DNA from: Murimonas intestini
Lineage (GTDB): Bacteria; Bacillota; Clostridia; Lachnospirales; Lachnospiraceae
Length of the DNA stretch: 64,000 bases
Reading direction: 5' to 3'
NCBI RefSeq assembly: GCF_024622195.1
Contig: NZ_JANKBI010000007.1
Span: forward strand, 158,405-222,404
Shown here: one piece after another, positions 53,908-62,060 of the stretch
Layout: each line of letters begins with the position of its first letter
Numbering within the stretch: the stretch's first letter is position 1
Notes under the pieces: model-generated
Database searches by the model: none
What the model was told of the DNA's origin: nothing
The model's input: the letters and a program-made list of their open reading frames with translations, nothing else
Made by a program: the position numbers and the translations under genes

Positions 53908-55206
53908 TTACTTCCAGTCAAGACCAAGCTGTACAGCCATCTTGAGGCAGTCCTCATCGTAGGCTTTTGCAGCCTCCTCTGCTGTTGTCTGTCCGGTCAC
54001 AAGCTCTGTACAAATGGCATCACAGTTTGCTCCCTTAACCGGGGTCAGGAACTCAAGGGCGGGTGCAGTTTTACCAGCCTCAAAATATACCATCTGGTCC
54101 TTAACACCTTTGAATACAGTATCCGGAAGCTTATACCCATTGTGGAACGGACCGCTCGGCCTGCTGTTTTCCACCAGCACATCAAGAGCCTCATCAGATG
54201 TCCAGAACTCCATAACAGCTTTTACAGCATCTACATTCTCACTGTTTTTATTTCCATAAAGCCCGCCTGACGTCCATACAGTCAGACCTGTCTCTTCTTC
54301 TGTGTCCCCGGGAACAGGAAATACTCCTATACGGTTTACTACATCCTCACCATACAATGTATAGATATTCTGCAGAATACCACAGGTCATGATGTAATGA
54401 GCGCCTTCACCATTTGCCAGCATGTCACAGCCCATGTCATAAGTAGTAGCCATATAGTCTTCATTATAATAAGGCTGAGTCGCCTCCAGCTTCTCCCAGC
54501 TGCGGAAGGCAGCTTCAGATGTGGCAAACTTCTTCTCACCTGAGGTAAATCCTTCTGCAAAGGCAGGGTCATTATGCATCACCTGATAATTATCTGCTAA
54601 AAATGGTACCTGTGCTGTCCAGGCATCTGCAAAAGTTCCAATCAGCGGAGTTACCTCACCTGCTTCTTTGATAACATCCAGATTTGCGATAAACTCATCC
54701 CATGTCTTTGGAACCTCAAGGCCGTATTTCTCATAGATATCCATGTTATACATTACGCCGCCGCCTGAAGCAGAGCCTGCGGGCACTGCGTAAAGACCGC
54801 CCTCAAAGCTTGCTGCCTGTGTAAAGGAATCATCAAAGGTCGCTGCCAGGTCTGTGCCTGCCATATCAATAAAGTAATCCTGAGGATTCAGTGCAGACAG
54901 TAAAGATCCTACATTATAGATCATGAGATCTGTCATATTTCCGGATAACAGACGGGTCTTTATAAGATTAGTTCCCTCTGAACCTGCCGGCTTAAATTCC
55001 ACCTCAACAGTGATACCCATTTTTTCTTTAATAAGATCGAGGATCGGCTGATAGCTTGACTCATCAGTACCATTCTCTATCATGATACTTAAATTTACTC
55101 CATCATAAGGCTTTTCATCCGCAGCCATGCAAGTGAACGCACTTGCCATGCTCCCTGTGACCATTGCTGCCGTGAGCAGCATCCCCATCATTTTCTTTCT
55201 CTTCAT
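53908..55206 (-). CDS. CUT1 extracellular sugar-binding protein
   Basis: About 432 residues of the family-1 solute-binding type (LSIMIENGTDESSYQPILDL onward). The frame continues to 55242, but AAGGAGG sits before the ATG at 55206. The signal peptide ends AFTCMAA; the Cys has Thr before it, a poor lipobox, so cleavage at AxA is as likely. It is first in the operon and delivers sugar to the permeases at 52152-53841. The AraC-type regulator just upstream on the same strand probably controls it. Confidence 0.86.
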   Translation of the reverse strand: MKRKKMMGMLLTAAMVTGSMASAFTCMAADEKPYDGVNLSIMIENGTDESSYQPILDLIKEKMGITVEVEFKPAGSEGTNLIKTRLLSGNMTDLMIYNVGSLLSALNPQDYFIDMAGTDLAATFDDSFTQAASFEGGLYAVPAGSASGGGVMYNMDIYEKYGLEVPKTWDEFIANLDVIKEAGEVTPLIGTFADAWTAQVPFLADNYQVMHNDPAFAEGFTSGEKKFATSEAAFRSWEKLEATQPYYNEDYMATTYDMGCDMLANGEGAHYIMTCGILQNIYTLYGEDVVNRIGVFPVPGDTEEETGLTVWTSGGLYGNKNSENVDAVKAVMEFWTSDEALDVLVENSRPSGPFHNGYKLPDTVFKGVKDQMVYFEAGKTAPALEFLTPVKGANCDAICTELVTGQTTAEEAAKAYDEDCLKMAVQLGLDWK

Positions 55207-55376
55207 CTCTTTTGCTACCTCCTTGTTTTTTGATTGATTCATTCAAAAGCAAGGCTATCTTATGTCATTTTTATGCACTACGCAATAACAAAAACATGTT
55301 TTTACTTTAAAAAATATCTTATTTTGCATATTTATATCAATTTTGGGCCGTATATTTTGTGCATGTTGTACACTTT

Positions 55377-57587
55377 CTAATTCTTTTTTATCTGGCTTGG
55401 TGTTACGCCATAATATTTCCGGAAAGCCGCAGAAAAATAGGAGGAACTGTTAAATCCCACTTCTTTTGCAATATCAGAGATAGACCTGTCCGGATCTTCC
55501 AACAATATTTTTCTGGCTTTTTCCAGCCGGAGCTGTTTCATGTAATCCGGGAACGTCTTTCCGGTGTACTGATTAAACAGCTTACTAAAATAAGACACAC
55601 TGACTCCGAAATGTTCAGACACCAGTTCAACAGAAAGACAGCATTCCTGACAATGCTCTTCTATGTAAACAACTGCCTCATCCATCAGGCTGGATGCAGA
55701 AGGCTGCTTCCAGGCTTTAAGCTGTGCCTTTACCTGCAAAAACAGCTGGCACAGCCACGTCTCAATATCCTCCTGCCCGATAAATATCTCATATGTAAGA
55801 AAGTCTTCCAGATAAATCTCATATTCTGTGTTTTTTTCACCGCTGATCCTCTCAGACAGCCGTATGACATCAGCAGTAAGCATTTTCAGGTAATTCTTTG
55901 CCGCCTTAATATGATAAGCAGTCAGATTATCCAGCAGACTTCGGATACACTCTTCCATATCATCTTCTTTATTCTCTTTAATACAGCGCATGATCCGCTC
56001 TTTTTCCGGCTCCTGCACAGGACCGTCCATCTTTTCGCCAAGAAGCTTTTCCGGTATAACCTGGATCTTTTTTGACAAAATATAGTATCCTGTAAGCATA
56101 TTGGCCCGGTGGTAAGCATCCGGCAGCTGCTCTGTCCCTTCACAGCCTGAAATGCCGATACAGCCCTGAAGCCCATAAATATCTTCCAGCTCAGAGAGTA
56201 ATTCACCAGCCGCCGCTTCCCCTCCGTCATCCGCCTCTTCGTTTGTGCCCCTGCAGATGAGCATGATGATCTCGGAACGTGAGACTTGATAACACTGCAG
56301 TTCATCCGTGCCTGCAAGGCTCTTGTTTTCACGGATGAAAGCAGCTATCTCATCATTTTTGTTCCAGTCATCCAGACAGTAACGCATGACCATGACTAAA
56401 AACGACTTCGGAGTTTTCCCGCCGAATCCAAAGACCTGCTCATCCATCTGCTCCTGGCCTTCCTGCCGTAGATATCTTACAAACACATTGCTGCGGATCT
56501 GATCTCTCAGAAGCGCCATACTCTGGTTCACATCCTCTAAAGATCCGCCGCCCAGTCTGCTGTTTCCAGCAGTACGGTCCTCCCTGCTTCCGGCCAGTTC
56601 AAAAATATTGCGAAAAAGCATACCCAGAGGACGGTACATCCAGCCTGACAAAATCCACACGATCACAGCCATGATGGCCATCCCCGCCACAGTGGCAGCC
56701 AGTATCATCTGGAGTGCCTGTCTGATGCGCTCCTGGTTGGGAGACATTTCCTGCAGCCAAATAGCTGAAAAACGTCCTTCTCCCGGCGCCGCAAAAGAAA
56801 TCTTATACTGTTTGCCGTCAATCGTTTCATACAAAACACCTTCCTTCTGATCTGACATTTGGACTGTATGAAATAATTCTCTTCTTTTTTCCTCATAAGC
56901 ATCCTTTTTCCAGACCACTGCTTCCCCATCCTGATAGAAAATGCAGGGAGGATTTTCTCTGTTCTGATCCAGCAGCGCCGTTTTTTGCTGCAAAACGTCC
57001 AACTGCACTACCAGTGCAACTCCGTAGCTGCTGGGACCATATAAGTACTCTCTGGCACTCCAGAATACTACCATCTGCCGTTTTATCTGTCTGCTGTCAG
57101 CGCTGATAAAAAACAGCTCTTTGTCTGAAACTGTCTCATGGATTCTTTCTACAAGCTCCTCCTTTGTATTCTGCAGTATCATACCGGTATCATAGCTGGC
57201 CAGGACCCTTTCCCCATGAAACAGCACCACTGAAGTGATTCCCTGAGTATTGCCTGCCAGCGCTTTCATGGATTCATAGATAGACTTCAGATATAGGTCC
57301 TCACTGCCATCTGATAAAAGGTATGCCTTCACATCCAGGTTTCTGAACAGAAGCTCCGCCTTCTCCTGATACTGGGTGATCTGGCTCTCATAGGAGCTGG
57401 TTACATTCTTTAAAAAATCCAGTGTCTCTTTCTCGGACTCCTCCCGGATCTGCGCAGAAAGGCTCCGGAATACTACGATATCCACAAAACCAATAGCCAG
57501 GACTGCCACTGCAAAAAATGCCATAAGCATACGCAGCCTGTATTTAGGCTTCCGAATATTTTTTAATTGTTCCTTCAGCTTTCCCAT
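55377..57587 (-). CDS. Membrane-bound AraC-type regulator with extracellular sensor
   Basis: About 736 residues. Helices near residues 18-38 and 290-312 flank an extracytoplasmic Cache-like domain; a cytoplasmic region follows and the last 100 residues are an AraC double helix-turn-helix (LSVELVSEHFGVSVSYFSKL and the GFNSSSYFSAAFRKYYGVTP signature). Such one-component regulators read an outside sugar and act on DNA directly. AGGGGG lies six bases before the ATG at 57587, which I prefer to 57605. It lies just upstream of the transporter operon it likely controls and 51 bases behind the GH2 gene. Confidence 0.88.
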   Translation of the reverse strand: MGKLKEQLKNIRKPKYRLRMLMAFFAVAVLAIGFVDIVVFRSLSAQIREESEKETLDFLKNVTSSYESQITQYQEKAELLFRNLDVKAYLLSDGSEDLYLKSIYESMKALAGNTQGITSVVLFHGERVLASYDTGMILQNTKEELVERIHETVSDKELFFISADSRQIKRQMVVFWSAREYLYGPSSYGVALVVQLDVLQQKTALLDQNRENPPCIFYQDGEAVVWKKDAYEEKRRELFHTVQMSDQKEGVLYETIDGKQYKISFAAPGEGRFSAIWLQEMSPNQERIRQALQMILAATVAGMAIMAVIVWILSGWMYRPLGMLFRNIFELAGSREDRTAGNSRLGGGSLEDVNQSMALLRDQIRSNVFVRYLRQEGQEQMDEQVFGFGGKTPKSFLVMVMRYCLDDWNKNDEIAAFIRENKSLAGTDELQCYQVSRSEIIMLICRGTNEEADDGGEAAAGELLSELEDIYGLQGCIGISGCEGTEQLPDAYHRANMLTGYYILSKKIQVIPEKLLGEKMDGPVQEPEKERIMRCIKENKEDDMEECIRSLLDNLTAYHIKAAKNYLKMLTADVIRLSERISGEKNTEYEIYLEDFLTYEIFIGQEDIETWLCQLFLQVKAQLKAWKQPSASSLMDEAVVYIEEHCQECCLSVELVSEHFGVSVSYFSKLFNQYTGKTFPDYMKQLRLEKARKILLEDPDRSISDIAKEVGFNSSSYFSAAFRKYYGVTPSQIKKN

Positions 57588-57638
57588 ACAGATCCCCCTC
57601 TCCATTTCCCGTTTACTCTATACTCTCAGCAGAATACA

Positions 57639-59438
57639 TTATACACAGGCACGCCCGCAGCCTGCCTTGCGCTCATTGATCTCCCGGATAACTTCCGGTT
57701 CTATCTTAAAATTCCTCTCGATATCCATCAGACCATTTATTTCCTGCTGCACATCTGTCACCTGGGTGTAACAGTAACCGCAGACATAGGGCAGTTCCTT
57801 CACAGCAGTAGTGATCGCGTCAAATCTTCTGATAAATTCTTCACCTGTACCAACTTTATTCCCATAGCCCCATCCCAAGCTGCCGTTTTCAAATGCAATC
57901 CCTCCAAATTCACTAATGATCACTGGCTGTCCCTGGTAGGAGCAGCCTTTTGCAAAAGCTCTCTTAAAGTGGTTATGAGAAAGGCCGGATGCCAATATTT
58001 CCTCTTTGAAATCCATATAACGCTGTTTAAAAATTTTACCGTCCTCCTCATAATCGTGAAGCGTAAGGATATCGGATACTGTATGCTCCCACCCGTCATT
58101 TACGATTACCGGACGGTAAGGGTCCACACTTTTCGTCAGATGGTAGATTGCTTCCGTAAAATGCTGTTCAGTCCGTTTCGTATCTATTTTGCTGATTCCC
58201 CACGATTCATTAAAGGGTGTCCATGTGATAATGCAGGGATGATTATAATTTTGCCTGACGATTTCCATCCACTCCTTTGTGAATTCCTCCACAGCATCAT
58301 CTGAAAACTGGTAGGCAGAAGGCATCTCGCTCCACACCAGCATCCCCTTCACATCACACCAGTACAAAAAGCGCTCATCCTCTGTCTTCTGGTGCTTTCT
58401 CAGGCCGTTATAACCCAGCGCATGGATTTTATCTATATCCTCTATAAGTGCTTCCTCATCAGGAGGTGTCAGATGTGATTCCTTCCAGTATCCCTGATCC
58501 AGGATAAGCCTCTGATACAGCGGGCTGCCATTTAGCAGAATATTACTCCCCTCGATACGTATCTCGCGCATTGCGAAATAAGAACCCACTTCATCTACTA
58601 CATGTCCCTGCCTGCTCAGCCTGAACCGGATATCGTACAGATCAGGATTTTCCGGTGACCAGGTGCGCACACCCCATTCCATATCCTGAACATTTCTGGC
58701 AAACACATCCAGCGTAACGCTCATCTGCCTGTCTGTAAGCATGCACTTTGTACGATTGATCACCTTTCCCTCAAAGCTGATTATAGCTTCCACATCCAGC
58801 CCCTCTTCTATAACCTGGCGGGATGCATCTGCATGATATTCCACCTCCAGTGCGTATTCTTCCAGCTTTGGAGTCATTTTCACTGAGGAGAGGCTTACCT
58901 CCGGCACATATTCACTCCACACCGTTTTCCAGATTCCCGTAGTCTGCACATACCAGCATCCAAAGCTCTGGGGCAACCAGCGCTGTTTGCCTCTTGGCTG
59001 CTGCATATCAAAGGAATCCTCTGCCTTCACCACAATGCGGTTTGTACCGTCATTCACAAGACGTGTAATGTCAAAGGAAAAGCGGGCATATCCTCCGCAG
59101 TGGCTCCCGGCATATTCCCCATTCACCCATAATTTTGTACAAAAATCACTCCCTTCAAAATGAAGCAAATATCTGTGATCTTTCAATTTCTCTCTGTCGA
59201 TCTCTATATCTCTCTCGTACCACAGAAAATCATGGCGTTCTGTCTCTCCTATCCCGCTCAATTCTGTCTCATATGTAAAGGGGACCCGGATTTTACGGCT
59301 TTCCTCAAGGCCGCTAAACCAGCGCTCTTTTTCACCGCAGTTCTCATCATCAAAACGAAACTTCCATTCTCCGTTTAAGTTCGTCCAATTCTCACGGACA
59401 AATTGGGGCCTTGGATAATCTTTTTTATAACACTTCAT
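57639..59438 (-). CDS. GH2 beta-galactosidase/beta-glucuronidase family enzyme
   Basis: A 599-residue GH2 enzyme: sugar-binding jelly roll (1-180), immunoglobulin-like domain (about 185-285) and barrel with acid/base Glu411 in FNESWG and nucleophile Glu510 in ISEFGG. It is shorter than LacZ (about 1000 residues), nearer the size of glucuronidases or small beta-galactosidases. No signal peptide is visible, so it acts in the cytoplasm. A final Cys-rich tail (GCGRACV) is unusual. It heads a minus-strand set with the AraC regulator and the transporter operon. Confidence 0.9.
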   Translation of the reverse strand: MKCYKKDYPRPQFVRENWTNLNGEWKFRFDDENCGEKERWFSGLEESRKIRVPFTYETELSGIGETERHDFLWYERDIEIDREKLKDHRYLLHFEGSDFCTKLWVNGEYAGSHCGGYARFSFDITRLVNDGTNRIVVKAEDSFDMQQPRGKQRWLPQSFGCWYVQTTGIWKTVWSEYVPEVSLSSVKMTPKLEEYALEVEYHADASRQVIEEGLDVEAIISFEGKVINRTKCMLTDRQMSVTLDVFARNVQDMEWGVRTWSPENPDLYDIRFRLSRQGHVVDEVGSYFAMREIRIEGSNILLNGSPLYQRLILDQGYWKESHLTPPDEEALIEDIDKIHALGYNGLRKHQKTEDERFLYWCDVKGMLVWSEMPSAYQFSDDAVEEFTKEWMEIVRQNYNHPCIITWTPFNESWGISKIDTKRTEQHFTEAIYHLTKSVDPYRPVIVNDGWEHTVSDILTLHDYEEDGKIFKQRYMDFKEEILASGLSHNHFKRAFAKGCSYQGQPVIISEFGGIAFENGSLGWGYGNKVGTGEEFIRRFDAITTAVKELPYVCGYCYTQVTDVQQEINGLMDIERNFKIEPEVIREINERKAGCGRACV

Positions 59439-59481
59439 TATTTGTCTTCTCCTTCTCTTATTTAAACAATATTTTTGTTAT

Positions 59482-59510
59482 ATAATAGCATATCAGGCGG
59501 TAATATTCAA
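59482..59510 (-). promoter_or_regulatory. Promoter of the GH2 gene
   Basis: On the minus strand TTGAAT (59505-59510), 17 bp, TATTAT (59482-59487), about 45 bases before the start at 59438. Confidence 0.55.
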
Positions 59511-59555
59511 TTTATTTTTGATTATATCAACAGTTTTGTTGTTTTAATTTATAAA

Positions 59556-59619
59556 AATAAGGTAGTGGTTTTCGCAGTGACAATTTATCAATCGTTACTG
59601 CGAAAACCACTACCTTATT
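59556..59619. terminator. Long hairpin at the end of the two-component operon
   Basis: Twenty-six-bp arms with one mismatch (59556-59581 and 59594-59619) and a 12-base loop. On the minus strand it follows the AgrC-like stop at 59644 and is trailed by TTTTTATAAATT, so it terminates that operon. Its length is exceptional and may mark the boundary of a transferred segment. Confidence 0.72.
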
Positions 59620-59643
59620 GTGAGTGCTGCTGCCAGCCATGGA

Positions 59644-61014
59644 TCATGCCTTGGTACTTGTTGGCATAAGTTCCCCTGGCTTTGGCAGATAGAGCAGTAC
59701 CGAGGCGGTGAAGGTGTCCGGGGTATAGTCAAAGGCCGTCAGGCCGCTGTAACGCCGTGCCATCGAGCGGATGCTGGCAATCCCCACGCCTTCGGCTCTG
59801 TTCCTGCCAGGTTTGGAAGACAAAAACCGCTCACCTTCCTGGCATATTACCCCATCGTAGCCGTTCTCCATACGGATCAGGATCTGTTCCTCCCGGGTCT
59901 GTATCCGCAGCCGGATAAAGCGGTGCGTTTCCTTTGCATCCAGTGCGGCTGCCACGGCATTTTCCCACAAGTTTCCAAGGATGACTGCAAGATCACTGCC
60001 GGAAATCCCCGGTTCTTTTGGAAGAGAAATGTTCATCGTCACCGTGATATCCGATTGCTTTGCCAGTGTTTCATAACGGCGGCAGAGCGTGTCAGCCACA
60101 AAGTTCTCACAGAGGGGCGGCTGGATAGCGCCAGCCATGCTGTCCTCATAGTCATCCAGATAAGTAAGAGCCTCTTGGACCTTCCCCTTTTCCAACAAGC
60201 CCCGCAGGACCTGCACATGCTGCCTGCGGTCGTGGCGGATGCGCTTCATCTCCTCAGCATGGCTTTCCAGATCGTCCACCCGCGCCCGCTGCAGATCAAG
60301 CTGGTGGGCAAGCTGGGTATGGATCTCTGTTTCTCTCGCCGCCATCGCCGCATGAGAGATGGCTGAAACCATCTGGGAATAGGTTACAAAAGCGCATAAG
60401 CCGATCAAAAGGCGAAAGCCATTTGTAAGGGTAAAATTCCCAAGCGGATAGATATTGGTCTGCAGGATATAAAGGATCACAAAAAAGAGTGGGATAAGCC
60501 ACAGCCGAAGATATCCCCGCAGATCGATCCCACGCAGTTTCTGGTAGAGCCTGCGGCAGAAGACCGCCAGCAGAAACGTCAGTACAACCGATGGAATGCC
60601 AAACCCCGGGATATCCGCCCAGCAGTATGGACCGTCTGTCATATGAGGCAAAAAGAGGCCATAGAAAAAGTAAGTGGTACTCCGGCATAAATGTAATACC
60701 TGTACCGATAAAAGCAGGATGAACAGAAGTCCGCCTGCCCGCTCGTGAGTCGCCCGGCGCAGGCTGAAATAGCCAACGGCAAACCAGAGCGGCAGGGAGA
60801 CTGTACTGGTATCCATCGAGAAGGGCAGACAGGCACTCAGCCATGCCGACAGCGCCATGCTGGCAGCACTGCCGGCCACGGCCAGAAGCGCTGCCACAGG
60901 CGCCAGAATCCGCATTGGCACCTGCAGCAGGCCCCTGGTCACATAGAGGCAGAAAAACATGGTCATAGCTGCCTCGATCACACAGGTGATGTATTCTGCA
61001 GTAATCGTCTCCAT
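59644..61014 (-). CDS. AgrC-like sensor histidine kinase (GHKL)
   Basis: About 456 residues: roughly six transmembrane helices in the first 215 residues, then a coiled linker, the His-box region (HAEEMKRIRHDRRQHVQV near 258) and a GHKL ATPase (LAVILGNLWENAVAAALDA, then GVGIASIRSMARRY). Such kinases sense peptides or cell-surface signals. The frame from 61107 overlaps the regulator; the ATG at 61014 lies just after the regulator stop with GGAGG ahead. GC content is visibly higher than in the neighbouring genes. No AgrB/AgrD pair is in view. Confidence 0.85.
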   Translation of the reverse strand: METITAEYITCVIEAAMTMFFCLYVTRGLLQVPMRILAPVAALLAVAGSAASMALSAWLSACLPFSMDTSTVSLPLWFAVGYFSLRRATHERAGGLLFILLLSVQVLHLCRSTTYFFYGLFLPHMTDGPYCWADIPGFGIPSVVLTFLLAVFCRRLYQKLRGIDLRGYLRLWLIPLFFVILYILQTNIYPLGNFTLTNGFRLLIGLCAFVTYSQMVSAISHAAMAARETEIHTQLAHQLDLQRARVDDLESHAEEMKRIRHDRRQHVQVLRGLLEKGKVQEALTYLDDYEDSMAGAIQPPLCENFVADTLCRRYETLAKQSDITVTMNISLPKEPGISGSDLAVILGNLWENAVAAALDAKETHRFIRLRIQTREEQILIRMENGYDGVICQEGERFLSSKPGRNRAEGVGIASIRSMARRYSGLTAFDYTPDTFTASVLLYLPKPGELMPTSTKA

Positions 61015-61018
61015 CTTA

Positions 61019-61732
61019 TCATTCCTCCATCCGGCCGAATACATAGGCCATATACCGGTTTTTGAGGGCAGTGCGTCCATCCCGTGAGAGGGGGATCTCC
61101 CGGCCATCCTTCATTAAGAAGCAGTCTTCGTTTAAGCGCTTCACAAAATCCATGTTGACAATAAAGTAGCGGTAACACCGCAAAAACGGGTCACCGCCCA
61201 GGCGTTCCTCCAGCGCGGAAAGAGACTGGTTCACTGCCACCTCACCCCGCAGAGTGTGCAGTACCGTTTTATGCCCGTAGACCTCCACATACCAAATACC
61301 AGAAATATCCACATCCAGTTCATTCCGTCCGGCAGTCACACGCACCTTCCGGGCGGAAACACCCATCCGGTCATGGGTACGCCGCATGGCCTCACAGAAG
61401 GCTTCCCAGCTTATCGGTTTGATCAAGTAATGGGAGGCTTCCACGTCGAAGCCATCCGCATAGTGCTCCCGGCTGGTAGTAGTAAAGACCAGCGCTCCCC
61501 GAAAGCCCTTCCCCCGCAGGATACGGGCCGCGTCAACTCCCAGGGCGCCTTCCATATAAATATCCATAAATATCACGTCAGCGCTCCGGGCCTCCCGGCT
61601 CTGCAGCAGCGCTCCGGCGTTTTCAAAGCTCAGCGCAGCAACGGGCAGATGATTATTTTTTGCATATCGGGCACAAAAATCCAACAGGATGTCCCGGTCC
61701 TTTGCAAGATCATCGCAGATCACAGCAAGCAT
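61019..61732 (-). CDS. LytTR response regulator
   Basis: A 237-residue regulator: receiver domain (1-120) with phosphoacceptor Asp57 in VIFMDIYMEG, and a LytTR DNA-binding domain (about 130-235; VEVYGHKTVLHTLRGEVAV). LytTR proteins control virulence, bacteriocin and surface genes. AAGGAGGG precedes the ATG. The kinase gene starts four bases after the stop. The regulator diverges from the large surface-protein gene at 62061, a likely target. Confidence 0.87.
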   Translation of the reverse strand: MLAVICDDLAKDRDILLDFCARYAKNNHLPVAALSFENAGALLQSREARSADVIFMDIYMEGALGVDAARILRGKGFRGALVFTTTSREHYADGFDVEASHYLIKPISWEAFCEAMRRTHDRMGVSARKVRVTAGRNELDVDISGIWYVEVYGHKTVLHTLRGEVAVNQSLSALEERLGGDPFLRCYRYFIVNMDFVKRLNEDCFLMKDGREIPLSRDGRTALKNRYMAYVFGRMEE

Positions 61733-62060
61733 CTCTATCCCTCCTTTCCCAAAAGGCAGAAAAGTATAATTTTCAAGATCATTATAGCATGAAGCGGAGC
61801 GGATTTACAGCAGGTTCCCTCCGGCTTAGGCTCTGTAGGAACGGCTTACGCTTTTTTTCTTGATTTCGAGAGATGAATCTGTAACAATGAGTAAAAACAT
61901 ATACGGTTTCTGGACAGCGGGATTTACTGTCATGACCCTGACGGTGAACGCACCACCAGAAGCCCCGGCTTTTACCAGTGCGGACAGTGTCTGTCTAATC
62001 ATTACATTAAGGCTATGTTTTCCGCCTTGTGAACGACTATGGAAAAGGAGAGGAAAAGAA
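61733..62060. other. 328-base region between regulator and surface-protein gene
   Basis: GC-rich intergenic DNA. A plus-strand frame runs from an ATG at 61887 straight into the surface-protein gene in the same frame, but it lacks a ribosome site and signal-peptide sense, so I treat it as non-coding. No clean promoter stands out; TATAAT-like boxes are present near 61775-61785 on the minus strand. Confidence 0.45.
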
